Shown here: one piece after another, positions 29,539 to 39,416 of the stretch
How the letters are laid out: each line of letters begins with the position of its first letter
Position numbering within the stretch: the stretch's first letter is position 1
Source: Flammeovirgaceae bacterium
GTDB lineage: Bacteria; Bacteroidota; Bacteroidia; Cytophagales; Cyclobacteriaceae
Assembly: GCA_021298015.1 (NCBI GenBank)
Contig: JAJTGY010000010.1
Location: 62,001 to 126,000, forward strand
Reading direction: 5' to 3'
Length of the DNA stretch: 64,000 nucleotides
Translations under genes and position numbers: made by a program
Notes under the pieces: model-generated
Databases searched by the model: none
What the model was told of the DNA's origin: nothing
The model's input: only the letters and a program-made list of their open reading frames with translations

Positions 29539-30459
29539 TTAAGGGGCAACCAGGTAAGCCGCACCAAAGACACCGGCACTGTCGCCCAGCATCGGCTTGA
29601 CTATGGGCGTATCGAGCACGCCATTGTTGAATGCAAATTTTCTCACTGACTCGACACCGTCTGTATAAATCTCCGGAATGTTGCCCACACCACCACCAAT
29701 TACGATGACATCCGGATCAATAATGTTGACAATCACGCTCAAGGCTTTACCAAAATAGTGTGTAAGGCGTTGCATGGTTTCAACAGCCTTTGCATCGCCT
29801 GCGTTAAACAGTGAATAAATCTCCTTGAGGCTTTTTCGATCACCCGCAATACTGGCGTAGAATTTTTCGAGAGACGGGCCTGCCAGAACTTTCTCCACAC
29901 AACCCGACTTTCCGCAGTAACAGGAACCTCCGGAGTCATCCAGAAAGTTATGGCCCCATTCACCGGCTATTCCCTGAAGGCCGCCAATTGTACGACCATC
30001 TACGACCAACCCACCGCCTACCCCGGTACCCATAATGACCCCAAACACCACGCGGGCATGGGGGAACTTTTGAGCGACCACACCCAGGCGAGCCTCGGCC
30101 AGTGCAAAACAATTGGCATCATTCGCAATGGCGATTTCCATGCCCAGCAGTTTTTCGAGATCATCCTTCATGGGCATGAAGTTCATACACTCCGAGTTGC
30201 AGCCTTTCATGGTACCCAGTTTAGGATCCAGCGTGCCGGGCGTACCAATGCCAAGCTTAGCGGGCCGGTAGCCCATCTTTTTTTCCATCAACCCAACCAG
30301 CGTTTTGATCTGGCCGAGGATGTGCTGATAGCCGTTCTCGGCACCCGTAGGCACCCGGTCGCGAAAAAGGATGTCGTTAACGCCCTTCGGACCCAAAACA
30401 ACTCCTTCGGCTTTGGTGCCGCCCAGGTCAATCCCCCAAAGATGTTTTTGGTCGCTCAT
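29539..30459 (-). CDS. ROK family glucokinase-like protein
   Basis: ROK-family kinase of 306 residues. The ATP-binding motif DLGGTK is at 11-16, the catalytic Asp114 is in IANDANCF, and the zinc motif has His170 followed by CYCGKSGC (Cys180, Cys182, Cys187). No DNA-binding N-terminus is present, so this is an enzyme, not a ROK repressor. In this operon it should phosphorylate the glucose released by maltose phosphorylase and alpha-glucosidase. It overlaps the GH13 gene by 4 bases. Confidence 0.92.
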   Translation of the reverse strand: MSDQKHLWGIDLGGTKAEGVVLGPKGVNDILFRDRVPTGAENGYQHILGQIKTLVGLMEKKMGYRPAKLGIGTPGTLDPKLGTMKGCNSECMNFMPMKDDLEKLLGMEIAIANDANCFALAEARLGVVAQKFPHARVVFGVIMGTGVGGGLVVDGRTIGGLQGIAGEWGHNFLDDSGGSCYCGKSGCVEKVLAGPSLEKFYASIAGDRKSLKEIYSLFNAGDAKAVETMQRLTHYFGKALSVIVNIIDPDVIVIGGGVGNIPEIYTDGVESVRKFAFNNGVLDTPIVKPMLGDSAGVFGAAYLVAP

Positions 30460-32108
30460 AGCTGTTCAATCCTTGCTTCCCACGGGCGCAATCGATTCGG
30501 CAGGACATCGGAGTAGTTACTCATCAACCGCGACCGTGGCCCGGGTAGCAATGAATCGTCCAAAATAAGGGGATCGTTGGAAAAATTCAGCACAATCAAC
30601 AGTTTTTCTGAACCGATTTGGCGTGTATAGGCAAACAGTTGCTCCGGCAAGTGGGCAACAACCTCTACGGTACCCACCGAAAGGCAGGGGTGACTTTTGC
30701 GAAACTGCAACAACGAGCGGAAATACGACAGAATGGAATCGGGGTCACCCTTTTGCCGATCGGCATTAATCAGGGGCGCGTTGGGATTAACCGTGGTCCA
30801 GGGGTTACCCGTTGTAAATCCACCATTCCGGTCAGCCGACCATTGAAAAGGTGTGCGGGCATTATCCCGGCCACTATAGTTGGCCCGCGCCAGAAACTCC
30901 TGCTCGGTCATTCCTTTTTTCTGAGCCTCGCGCCAGCCATTCAACGTCTCAATGTCATGGGAATCAGTTACGCGCGAGAGCCATGTGTTGGTCATGCCGA
31001 TTTCATCGCCCGCAAAAATGAAGGGCGTGCCGCGTTGCGTCAGCAGCAGCGTTAGCAGCAGCGTGGCCGACTCGCGCCAAAACTCACCATCGTTACCCCA
31101 ACGGGATACCATACGGGCAAAATCATGGTTCCCCAAAAAAACGCTACCCCAACCGTTTTCACCAAGCGCGCGGTTCCATGTGCTGAAGACACGTTTGAAA
31201 TCCGAACGTGACCAGGCAACAGGATCAAACCGACCGCCCGGCCCCTGATCCATGAACATGTGGCCAAAATGAAAGATCATGTTCAGCCCGTTTTGCTCAT
31301 CTAAATACTCCAAGGCATTTTCCGGGGTGATGCCGGGCCCCTCGCCCACCGTCATGCATGCGGGGTACCGGTTAAGGACCTGGTGGCGCATTTCGGTGAT
31401 AAACTCCTTCAGCCTCGGGCCGTTGGCATAATACTTTCGAATGGTCTCATTGAAATCATGGGTGTAGGTATCCGGAAAATCAGTGCGCTTGGAAATGGCA
31501 GAGATGACATCGAGTCGCAAACCATCAACACCCCGCTTCAACCAAAACTCCAGGACGTCATATAATTCCTGGCGTAGCCTCGGGTTTTCCCAATTGAGAT
31601 CAGGCTGCTTACGTGAGAACAGATGGAGATAGTATTCGTTCGATTGGGGATCAAACTCCCAGGCACTCCCACCAAAAAAGGAGGGCCAATTGTTGGGAGG
31701 TCCACTACCTCTTCCCTTTTTCCAAAAATAATAATCGCGGTAGGGATTTGTCGGGCTGCTGCGGGCCTCGACAAACCAGGGGTGCTCATCGGATGAATGA
31801 TTGAGCACCAGATCCATGATCAGGCGAATGCCGCGCTGGTGGAGCCCCTCCACCAGTTCATCAAAATCATGCAGCGTGCCAAACTCCGGTAAAATGTCGC
31901 GGTAGTTGCTGATGTCGTAACCGCCATCATCCAGGGGCGACTGGTAAATCGGGTTTAGCCACACCGCATCCACGCCTAGGTCGCGGATATAGTCGAGTTT
32001 ACGGATAATGCCCCGAAGATCGCCAATGCCATCTCCGTTGCTGTCATAAAAACTACGCGGATAAATCTGATAGACTACCGCATGCTTCCACCAGGGGTTA
32101 TTGCTCAT
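30456..32108 (-). CDS. GH13 alpha-glucosidase
   Basis: Cytoplasmic GH13 enzyme of 550 residues of the oligo-1,6-/alpha-glucosidase type. The (beta/alpha)8 barrel motifs are DGIGDLRGI, the nucleophile Asp200 in GLRLDV, the acid/base Glu256 in VGEGPG, and Asp329 in GNHD. No signal peptide is present, so it acts on imported maltose or malto-oligosaccharides. The 5' end overlaps the PIN-toxin gene (ATGA). A trehalose-6-phosphate hydrolase activity is possible but the operon favours maltose. Confidence 0.92.
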   Translation of the reverse strand: MSNNPWWKHAVVYQIYPRSFYDSNGDGIGDLRGIIRKLDYIRDLGVDAVWLNPIYQSPLDDGGYDISNYRDILPEFGTLHDFDELVEGLHQRGIRLIMDLVLNHSSDEHPWFVEARSSPTNPYRDYYFWKKGRGSGPPNNWPSFFGGSAWEFDPQSNEYYLHLFSRKQPDLNWENPRLRQELYDVLEFWLKRGVDGLRLDVISAISKRTDFPDTYTHDFNETIRKYYANGPRLKEFITEMRHQVLNRYPACMTVGEGPGITPENALEYLDEQNGLNMIFHFGHMFMDQGPGGRFDPVAWSRSDFKRVFSTWNRALGENGWGSVFLGNHDFARMVSRWGNDGEFWRESATLLLTLLLTQRGTPFIFAGDEIGMTNTWLSRVTDSHDIETLNGWREAQKKGMTEQEFLARANYSGRDNARTPFQWSADRNGGFTTGNPWTTVNPNAPLINADRQKGDPDSILSYFRSLLQFRKSHPCLSVGTVEVVAHLPEQLFAYTRQIGSEKLLIVLNFSNDPLILDDSLLPGPRSRLMSNYSDVLPNRLRPWEARIEQL

Positions 32109-32467
32109 GAAATTTTTTCATAAAATTCGATACCGAAATCAGCATCGCGGGTTACGATAGCGGTAGCCGAGCAGCATAATGCCAACTCCAGAAACATATT
32201 GTCGCGTGCATCACGACACACCAACACGCACTCCATGGGTTCAAAAGACTTAGAAATTCTTAGGTAACTCGAGAGAAAATCAACCTTATCCTCCTCCCGG
32301 AGGTACTTCTGCAGCCTGGGACGCTCCAGAACCCGAACAAGTTCCAGAAACGTGTCCGTGCTAATCGCCAACTTTCCTATTCTTAATGCCGTTTGGAGGG
32401 CATCACGGCAATGACCATCGCCCAAGGCCGCGCTCACGAGCACATTGGTATCAAGGACAAATATCAT
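32105..32467 (-). CDS. PIN-domain toxin (VapC-like, TIGR00305 type)
   Basis: Putative ribonuclease of 120 residues. Acidic PIN-domain residues are visible: Asp6 in VLDTNVLVSAAL, Glu42 in FLELVRVL, Asp86/Asp89 in RDARDN, and Asp108/Asp110 in TRDADF. The protein length is right for a small PIN toxin. It overlaps the antitoxin gene by 4 bases upstream and the alpha-glucosidase gene by 4 bases downstream, so the toxin lies within a metabolic transcript. Confidence 0.88.
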   Translation of the reverse strand: MIFVLDTNVLVSAALGDGHCRDALQTALRIGKLAISTDTFLELVRVLERPRLQKYLREEDKVDFLSSYLRISKSFEPMECVLVCRDARDNMFLELALCCSATAIVTRDADFGIEFYEKIS

Positions 32468-32673
32468 TCATCATGCTTCAACAAATCATCCAATTCATCT
32501 TGGGTTAGTCCTTTGCTGCGAGCATAGGCTGCCATATCATCCATAACCTGACCGATATTGCGTTGTGGAGCTAAAACAAAAGTGCGAATGAGCAGAGAAA
32601 GAGACTTCTTCTCGCTCTCAGGCAGCTTTTCGATCAAATGCTCGATGTCTTGGGTAAGGGGCAAGGAAATCAT
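32464..32673 (-). CDS. Small antitoxin of the PIN-toxin pair
   Basis: A 69-residue acidic protein encoded directly before the PIN toxin with a 4-base overlap, the usual order for an antitoxin. The C-terminal half (MDDMAAYARSKGLTQDELDDLLKHDE) resembles toxin-wrapping tails of such antitoxins. No clear DNA-binding fold can be named. The call rests on position, size and charge. Confidence 0.75.
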   Translation of the reverse strand: MISLPLTQDIEHLIEKLPESEKKSLSLLIRTFVLAPQRNIGQVMDDMAAYARSKGLTQDELDDLLKHDE

Positions 32674-32690
32674 AACCCAAATTTAAAACA

Positions 32691-33875
32691 TTAAGGTTTA
32701 GTATACACGGCAGTTCTGCCATGAAAAGTCCGCCAGGAATGCCAAAACTCCTGATACGCTTGCAGGTATTCTAACTTCGCACCCAGCAGTTGGCCTTCAA
32801 CGCATTGGCCACGCCAATTCCAACGTGAGCCGGTATTTGAATCGAATAGCTGATCGTCCTTCCACACAAAAAACAGAGAATCGCGCTGCCATGCATGGAA
32901 GGAGACACTGTCGGGCTCAAGCGTAACAAGAACCGGCATTTGACCCACTGTATCATTAATTACCCGCTGGGCGAGTAAGTCATTCCAATCGTATGCTTTG
33001 GAAGAAGTGCCGGCCTGCAAACCCACCACCCACGACTTTTCCTTCCAGCTCAAGCTATCGCGCCTTTCCAGTCCACCCTCTATCGTTCCCTCATCATATT
33101 GTTCAAGTTCTTCATATGCGTCTAAAAACTTTTTGTCGGGCTGAAGAATGAGTGTATGGGGATAGCGATCAATCCACGCCAGCAAACTCATTTGTTGAGA
33201 TGGAATTTCTTCGAGCATCGCGCCCTTGAGTGGACCCGCTACGGCCTCTCCACTCACCTGGCGCCACCAACTGCCGGTGCGGCTGTCTTCAAACATGGCA
33301 TTAAAGTGATCCATCCCCACGAGCCTGAAGTTATCCAGTTCACCATCAACACGGGGTTTGAATACCCGACCGGTTCGGCACACCGTGCAATACGTAACCA
33401 TAATCGGCTCGCCCCCGAGCGTGTCGCGCACCTGATGATGGTAGCCAATAATCTCGATCGGATACGCCCGGGCTACACCCTGAAGTACCACACCCACCAC
33501 CAATTTTTTTCGGTCGACCCGGCTGCTGTCCACAGATGCCAGAACAACTTCAGTTGGCTGGAGAAACATCTGATCGGCCGACATTCGATAGTTCACCTGG
33601 TAATACACCATGAGGTAGAGGGCCAGACTGATACCGACCAACACCCGGGACGAAAGCGAACCTGCTTTAAATAATACAAAAACCGGGTAAGCAGCCAGCA
33701 CCGCCAGCAGGAGCCTGACGTAGCCTGCATACTGATGCAACCAATACGCGAGGTCAATCGACTCTTCGCGCTGACTGCCGGGGAAGGGCATGATGTAGTA
33801 GATGCGGCTTATCTCAAGCAAAATGAGAAGGAGAATAACGGCAACACTGGCCACATAAGACCATTTCACTTTCAT
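32691..33875 (-). CDS. DUF3179 domain membrane protein
   Basis: Protein of 394 residues. Three hydrophobic segments occupy the N-terminal approximately 95 residues, followed by a soluble DUF3179 domain with the signature YCTVCRTG (162-169) and GMDHFNAMFEDSRTGSWW. The function of this domain is unknown. It overlaps glpD by 4 bases (ATGA), so it is translated with the glycerol genes. The CxxC in the signature is conserved in the family and may bind metal, by inference. Confidence 0.85.
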   Translation of the reverse strand: MKVKWSYVASVAVILLLILLEISRIYYIMPFPGSQREESIDLAYWLHQYAGYVRLLLAVLAAYPVFVLFKAGSLSSRVLVGISLALYLMVYYQVNYRMSADQMFLQPTEVVLASVDSSRVDRKKLVVGVVLQGVARAYPIEIIGYHHQVRDTLGGEPIMVTYCTVCRTGRVFKPRVDGELDNFRLVGMDHFNAMFEDSRTGSWWRQVSGEAVAGPLKGAMLEEIPSQQMSLLAWIDRYPHTLILQPDKKFLDAYEELEQYDEGTIEGGLERRDSLSWKEKSWVVGLQAGTSSKAYDWNDLLAQRVINDTVGQMPVLVTLEPDSVSFHAWQRDSLFFVWKDDQLFDSNTGSRWNWRGQCVEGQLLGAKLEYLQAYQEFWHSWRTFHGRTAVYTKP

Positions 33876-35524
33876 TTGGATTGATTAAAGTTTACCACGC
33901 GGTTCATTTCATTCAAAAGCAGTTCGCGCTGCTTGTCCACTTCCGAAGCGGGCCAGTGAAAATCATTTGCATAGAACTCCAGAACTGCCTCGGCATATCG
34001 AAGCGCCTTGGGATGATTGAAATACACCAAAGCACTTCGCCTGACGAAAAAATCAACGGGATATACAGCCATCTCAAAGTGGATTGCAAACCAGGCTTTG
34101 GCCAGCACCAAGGCCTGCTCCGGTTGATGATGCCAATCCGGGTTTACTTCAAGGTGGGCCACAATTTGCCAGGCTTGCCGGCCGTACAGGTGGACGAGGT
34201 TAGTCGCCTCGTTGCCGCGCATGTTAAGCTTGCCTAGTCTTTCGGCCAGCTCGGCCTGCATTCGGATCACATCCTCCACCGAATCGAAATCCCCACCGGG
34301 CAACTTATGCCGGCCGGTTTGACAGGACTTCAAATTGGCGCTCGGGAAATACAAATCCACCACCCGATCCACCACGCGCTCTGCCATCTTGCGGTAACCG
34401 GTAAGCTTGCCACCCGCAATTGAAATCAGCCCGGTTGGCGACTCAAAAATTTCATCCTTACGCGAAAGTTCTGACGCTGACTTACCTTCTTCATGAATGA
34501 GTGGTCGCAAACCTGCCCAACTCGATTCAACATCCGCGAAGGTGAGCAAAGCTGAAGGGAACGTATCATTGGCGGCATGAAGAAGGTATTCAACATCGGC
34601 ATGACTGGCCTGCACCTCATCCATCTGCCCCGTATAGTCCGTGTCGGTAGTGCCGATATAGGTCACACGTCCGCGGGGGATCGCAAAAATCATGCGACCA
34701 TCCGGCACATCAAAATAGATTGCCTGACGGACCGGTAATCGGTGATAGGGCACCACAATGTGAACACCCTTGGTGAGGTGTAACTGCTTTCCCGTAAGCG
34801 ACCGGTTGATTTCGCGCAACTCATCAACCCAGGGCCCTGCTGCAATAACCACGGCTGTCGCCTGAATGTCAATAGCCTCGCCCGTGACGATATTAATTGC
34901 CTTAACACCTGCCACCTTCTCCTGGTCAATACGGAAATCCGTAGCCTTTACATAATTTATAGCACAGGCCCCATGTTGCACGGCCAGCTTAATGATTTCT
35001 ATGGTGAGGCGTGCGTCATCGGTTCGGTACTCCGCATAAAGCGCTCCGCCCTTGACCCCATCCGACTTCAGTAACGGCTCGGCCGCCAACGTCTGCAGAC
35101 GCGTAAGCATTTTGCGCTGATCTTCGGGCTTTACACCCGCCAGCCAGTCATAGATCTTCAGGCCTACCGAGGTGAGCCAATAGCCAAGGCCCCTTCGTTC
35201 ATACAACGGGAGCAACATCTTTTCAGGAACCACCAGATGCGGTGCCAGGCGGTGCACGATGGCTCGTTCACTACCAACCTCTTTCACCAAAGCAAACTCC
35301 AATTGTTTAAGGTACCGCAGACCTCCGTGAATTAACTTGGTTGAGCGGCTACTGGTGCCGTAGGCAAAGTCATCTTTTTCAATCAAGGCAACTTTGAGAC
35401 CACGGGTGGCTGCATCCAGCGCAATGCCGGCCCCGGTAATACCACCGCCAATAACCAATAGGTCAAACGTCTCCGACTTGAGCCGATTGATAAAACTATT
35501 GCGATGGTGAGCCGAAAACGTCAT
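33872..35524 (-). CDS. glpD: Glycerol-3-phosphate dehydrogenase
   Basis: FAD-dependent, membrane-associated enzyme of 550 residues that oxidises glycerol-3-phosphate to dihydroxyacetone phosphate and reduces quinone. The FAD Rossmann motif VIGGGITGAGIALDAATRG is at 24-42, followed by YGTSSRSTKLIHGGLRYL. The GlpD C-terminal helical domain is present. It starts 4 bases after the glpK stop. Confidence 0.96.
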   Translation of the reverse strand: MTFSAHHRNSFINRLKSETFDLLVIGGGITGAGIALDAATRGLKVALIEKDDFAYGTSSRSTKLIHGGLRYLKQLEFALVKEVGSERAIVHRLAPHLVVPEKMLLPLYERRGLGYWLTSVGLKIYDWLAGVKPEDQRKMLTRLQTLAAEPLLKSDGVKGGALYAEYRTDDARLTIEIIKLAVQHGACAINYVKATDFRIDQEKVAGVKAINIVTGEAIDIQATAVVIAAGPWVDELREINRSLTGKQLHLTKGVHIVVPYHRLPVRQAIYFDVPDGRMIFAIPRGRVTYIGTTDTDYTGQMDEVQASHADVEYLLHAANDTFPSALLTFADVESSWAGLRPLIHEEGKSASELSRKDEIFESPTGLISIAGGKLTGYRKMAERVVDRVVDLYFPSANLKSCQTGRHKLPGGDFDSVEDVIRMQAELAERLGKLNMRGNEATNLVHLYGRQAWQIVAHLEVNPDWHHQPEQALVLAKAWFAIHFEMAVYPVDFFVRRSALVYFNHPKALRYAEAVLEFYANDFHWPASEVDKQRELLLNEMNRVVNFNQSK

Positions 35525-35528
35525 GAGG

Positions 35529-37007
35529 TCATTCCACCCAATTCATTGAACGCTGCACCGCTTTCTTCCAGCCTTGGTATAGCCGGGCGCGATCTTCCTC
35601 TTTCATCTGAGGCGCGAAAGTTCGCTGCACGCGCCTGTTTTTCAATATGTCCCCTTTCCGCCATAACCCAATCTGAATACCGGCCAGGTAAGCGGCACCC
35701 TGTGCAGTTGATTCAATCACTTCCGGGCGTTCTACCGGGGTATTCAAAATATCCGCTTGGAATTGCATGAGGATGTTGTTGGCACACGCCCCTCCATCCA
35801 CTTTCAGAGCCGATAACTTCAGGCCAGCATCCTCCTCCATAGCCGTCAAAATATCTTTCGATTGATAGGCGAGTGATTCGAGAGTCGCTTTGATGATGTG
35901 GTCTTTGCCGGTATCAAGGGTAAGGCCAAAAATGGCGCCCCGGGCATACATATCCCAGTACGGAGCGCCCAGTCCGGCAAAAGCCGGCACTACGTATACG
36001 TCATTTGATCCAAGCGCTTTGGCCGCAAAGTATTCCGAGTCTTTCGATTGATCAATCAGGTGCAGGCTGTCGCGAAGCCATTGCACGGCAGCACCTGCGA
36101 TAAAAACGCTTCCTTCCAGCGCGTATTCCACTTTGCCATCCAAACCCCAGGCAATCGTTGTGATCAAACCGTTCTTGGAATACTGGATGTTGGCTCCCGT
36201 ATTCATCAGCATAAAACAACCCGTGCCGTAGGTATTTTTGGCCATACCAGGTTCGAAGCAAGCCTGACCAAAAAGGGCTGCTTGCTGATCGCCCGCAATT
36301 CCACTGATCGGAATATCAACTCCATCATAGTGCCAGACACCGAAGTCAGATGCCGAGGGTTTCACCTCCGGCAAGAGGCTTCTTGAAATTTTGAGTTCAC
36401 CCAGCAGGTGCTCATCCCAAACCAGCTTCCGGATGTCGAACAGCATCGTGCGCGATGCATTGGAGTAGTCGGTTACATGTTGCCGGCCGTTGGTAAGCTT
36501 CCACACCAGCCACGTGTCAATTGTTCCAAACGCAAGCTCTCCCCTTTCCGCCCGCTCAGCTGCGCCTTTAACGTTACGCAATATCCAATGTAGTTTGGTA
36601 GCCGAGAAATACGAGTCGATGACCAGCCCGGTACTCTGGCGAACATGCTCCGATAAACCCCTTGCTTTCAGTTCTTCACAAATAACGGCCGTGCGCTTGT
36701 CCTGCCACACAATGGCGGGATAAACCGGTTCGCCTGTTTTTCGATCCCACACCACGGTAGTCTCACGCTGGTTGGTGATGCCGATGGCGGCAATGGAGCG
36801 AGCCGGCACCTGATTTTCCAATATTACACGAAGCAGAACACCCAACTGGGTTTTCCAGATTTCCATGGGATCATGTTCGACCCACCCCGGCTGCGGGAAG
36901 AATTGCGTGAACTCCTGCTGTGCCGTTCCGCAGATTTTTCCCTGCTCGTCAAACAAAATAGCGCGACAACTGGTCGTGCCCTGATCAAGTGCAATGATGT
37001 ACTTCAT
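35529..37007 (-). CDS. glpK: Glycerol kinase
   Basis: FGGY kinase of 492 residues converting glycerol to glycerol-3-phosphate. The N-terminal phosphate loop is [15 protein letters not shown], and [12 protein letters not shown] and [17 protein letters not shown] are typical of GlpK. The ATG at 37007 overlaps the glpF stop codon (ATGA); a TTG four codons upstream is less likely. The operon order glpF-glpK-glpD forms a complete glycerol uptake route. Confidence 0.96.
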   Translation of the reverse strand: MKYIIALDQGTTSCRAILFDEQGKICGTAQQEFTQFFPQPGWVEHDPMEIWKTQLGVLLRVILENQVPARSIAAIGITNQRETTVVWDRKTGEPVYPAIVWQDKRTAVICEELKARGLSEHVRQSTGLVIDSYFSATKLHWILRNVKGAAERAERGELAFGTIDTWLVWKLTNGRQHVTDYSNASRTMLFDIRKLVWDEHLLGELKISRSLLPEVKPSASDFGVWHYDGVDIPISGIAGDQQAALFGQACFEPGMAKNTYGTGCFMLMNTGANIQYSKNGLITTIAWGLDGKVEYALEGSVFIAGAAVQWLRDSLHLIDQSKDSEYFAAKALGSNDVYVVPAFAGLGAPYWDMYARGAIFGLTLDTGKDHIIKATLESLAYQSKDILTAMEEDAGLKLSALKVDGGACANNILMQFQADILNTPVERPEVIESTAQGAAYLAGIQIGLWRKGDILKNRRVQRTFAPQMKEEDRARLYQGWKKAVQRSMNWVE

Positions 37008-37711
37008 GCGTTCAGCCAAGAGAAGACTGCTACCCCAACCAAACCACCAACCAGCGGCCCAAGTACCGGAATCCAGGCATAGCCCCAGTCGCTACTACCC
37101 TTCCCATGAATGGGGAGAAGCGCGTGTGCCAGCCGTGGCCCCAGATCGCGGGCCGGGTTGATCGCAAAGCCGGTGGTGCCGCCCAACCCCAAACCAATAA
37201 CCATGATCAACAGGCCGACCACGATCGGACTCAGGCCCTGTGTAAACTCATTTGTGCCTATAAACAAAAGACCCAGCACCAGGACAGCTGTGGCTAGAAT
37301 CTCGCTTAGCAGATTCGACCACGTGCTTCGGATGGCCGGGCCGGTGCAAAAAACACCAAGCTTTGCAGCCGGATCGCTGGTTCCCCGCCAGTGCGGCAAG
37401 TAGTGGAGCCAGACCAACACGGCACCCAGAAACGCCCCTGCGGTTTGGGCCAGGATGTATCCCAACGCGAGGCCAGAGTCAAAACTGCCGTGGACCACAA
37501 AAGCCAGAGTGACGGCAGGATTGAGATGTGCACCGCTCACATTTCCCACCGCATAAATGGCAAGTGTCACTGCCAAACCCCAGGTAAAACAAATGGCGAG
37601 CCAGCCGGAGTTTTCCGATTTGCTGCCTTTCAACAGCGCACCAGCCACCGCGCCATCGCTAATGAAAACGAGCAAAAGGGTTCCAAAAAATTCAGCGAGA
37701 TAAACATTCAT
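37004..37711 (-). CDS. glpF: Glycerol facilitator (aquaglyceroporin)
   Basis: MIP-family channel of 235 residues with six hydrophobic helices. The two NPA boxes are [13 protein letters not shown] and [13 protein letters not shown]; the Asp after the second NPAR is the residue that marks glycerol facilitators and not water channels. It is followed by glpK, overlapping by 4 bases, and lies 17 bases after the upstream MFS transporter. Confidence 0.95.
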   Translation of the reverse strand: MNVYLAEFFGTLLLVFISDGAVAGALLKGSKSENSGWLAICFTWGLAVTLAIYAVGNVSGAHLNPAVTLAFVVHGSFDSGLALGYILAQTAGAFLGAVLVWLHYLPHWRGTSDPAAKLGVFCTGPAIRSTWSNLLSEILATAVLVLGLLFIGTNEFTQGLSPIVVGLLIMVIGLGLGGTTGFAINPARDLGPRLAHALLPIHGKGSSDWGYAWIPVLGPLVGGLVGVAVFSWLNA

Positions 37712-37728
37712 ATCTTACTCTTTTGATG

Positions 37729-39060
37729 TTAATGACCAGAAGACTCGAGCACAACTTCTCCATCAGCTGGTTTGTATTTGATCAATAATGTAGCGGCAGC
37801 GGCCAGCAGCAACAACACACCTGCAAAAACAATCGCGTAGCTCGAGTTATTCTGCAACCAATGCTCCATCACAAAACCAAATGTGAGGGTTTGCAACGTC
37901 ATGGGGATTACGATCATCATGTTGATGATGCCCATATACACGCCATAGCGCTCTTTTGGAATGCTCGGGACAACCATCAGGTACGGAATACCCATCATGC
38001 TCGCCCACCCGATACCAAAACCGGTGATGGCCGGGAACAGTAAGTATTTATTCTCAATAAAGGCAAACAGAATGAATCCAATCCCCGCCAAAACCAGGCA
38101 AACAAAATGCACAATTTTCGGGGATGATTTCTTCACAAACCACACGAGGGCGAATGCCGAGAGAAACGTAACGATGTTGTACCAACCATTGACAAGACCG
38201 GTCCAGCCGACCGCTTCCTCATACAAAGTTGAATTCTCCACGGGTGTGGTTTTCCAAACAGAAAGCGCCACGCTTTTGGACGAGTTTTGCCAATAACAAA
38301 ACAACGCATACCACTGAAAGAGGTAAACGAGGCCCAGTTGCCACATCACCTTCGGCATACTGCCGATGGCTCTGCCGATTTCAATAAAAGACGAGAACAG
38401 GTTGAGCGGTGAGGATCGCATGAGGCGCAGCTCATCTTCGGTGGGCGGTATTTCAGGCGTTGTACGCATGCTCCACCAAATAGTGCCGACTGAGCAAATG
38501 GCGCCCAGGAAGAAGGAAGCAAAAACCCAGTTGGGAATAGCGCCTGTCTTGCCCAGAAAGAAAATTGGAAACACAAAAAGCGATACGTTAGCCAATGTCT
38601 GTCCCAGGCCGGTAAAAAAACTTTGGGTTTGAAAGCCGGTTGGGCGCTGGTCGTCATTCAATTTATCGGCAATAAAGGCCCGGTAAGGTTCCATGGCCGT
38701 ATTGTTTCCTACATCCAAAATCCACAATAGCCCCACCGCCATCCACAACGCACTGCTGAACGGATAAAGAAAAAGAGCGAGGCTGCACAGCATGGCTCCA
38801 ATGAAGAAGTACGGTTTTCTGCGGCCAAAGCGGGGGTGCCAGGTTTTGTCGCTAAGCGCGCCAATAATAGGTTGAACAATCAACCCGGTAACGGGTCCGG
38901 CCAGGTTGAGCAGTGGTATTTCATCCGGGCTGGCGCCCAGAAAATCGTAAATCGGATTGACGGCACTTTGCTGTAAGCCGAAGCTGTACTGTATTCCGAA
39001 AAACCCCACGTTCATATTGATGATCTGGGCGAACGTAAGACGGGGTTTTGCCGGCTGCAT
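37729..39060 (-). CDS. GPH/SLC45-type disaccharide transporter
   Basis: MFS protein of 443 residues with 12 hydrophobic helices. The segment RFGRRKPYFFIGA after helix 2 and GIQYSFGLQQSAVNPIYDFLG at the N-terminus are typical of the GPH/SUC-like group, whose Bacteroidota members often lie next to maltose phosphorylase and alpha-glucosidase genes. It is the first gene of the long operon, and a maltose or sucrose/H+ symport role is inferred from these neighbours. Confidence 0.85.
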   Translation of the reverse strand: MQPAKPRLTFAQIINMNVGFFGIQYSFGLQQSAVNPIYDFLGASPDEIPLLNLAGPVTGLIVQPIIGALSDKTWHPRFGRRKPYFFIGAMLCSLALFLYPFSSALWMAVGLLWILDVGNNTAMEPYRAFIADKLNDDQRPTGFQTQSFFTGLGQTLANVSLFVFPIFFLGKTGAIPNWVFASFFLGAICSVGTIWWSMRTTPEIPPTEDELRLMRSSPLNLFSSFIEIGRAIGSMPKVMWQLGLVYLFQWYALFCYWQNSSKSVALSVWKTTPVENSTLYEEAVGWTGLVNGWYNIVTFLSAFALVWFVKKSSPKIVHFVCLVLAGIGFILFAFIENKYLLFPAITGFGIGWASMMGIPYLMVVPSIPKERYGVYMGIINMMIVIPMTLQTLTFGFVMEHWLQNNSSYAIVFAGVLLLLAAAATLLIKYKPADGEVVLESSGH

Positions 39061-39416
39061 AGGGGTAAGTTTACGGAGTAAGGTAAGCAGCGCGGGTCAA
39101 TCCCACAACCCACGCTACGCTGATTCGGCAGGGTAATGCAAATACTTTTTAGCCTTACGATGGAAGCGTGATCGATCAACCGCCAACGTGCCCGGCATCA
39201 CATTTAAATTCCGCACCTCATTACCTGTTTGAAGTAAACCAGTTTTATTTCGCGATCCAACAGAATGTAATCCGCAACCGAAAAATCCCAAATCAGAAAA
39301 CGTTAGCGCACGAAAGGCACAAAACCGGCTGGTGTGAAAGAACGGCAGAAGTATTACCTGGCTTGAGAACAGACAAACATCCATTTGGTAAACCGATAAT
39401 CGTTCACAGCAAGAGT
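39061..39416 (-). other. Intergenic region before the transporter-glpFKD operon
   Basis: This 356-base gap separates the haloperoxidase-like gene from the long operon. No convincing gene or hairpin terminator was found, and short open frames here show no family resemblance. It is where a promoter for the operon should lie, but no good TAnnTTTG match was seen on the minus strand. Confidence 0.5.
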
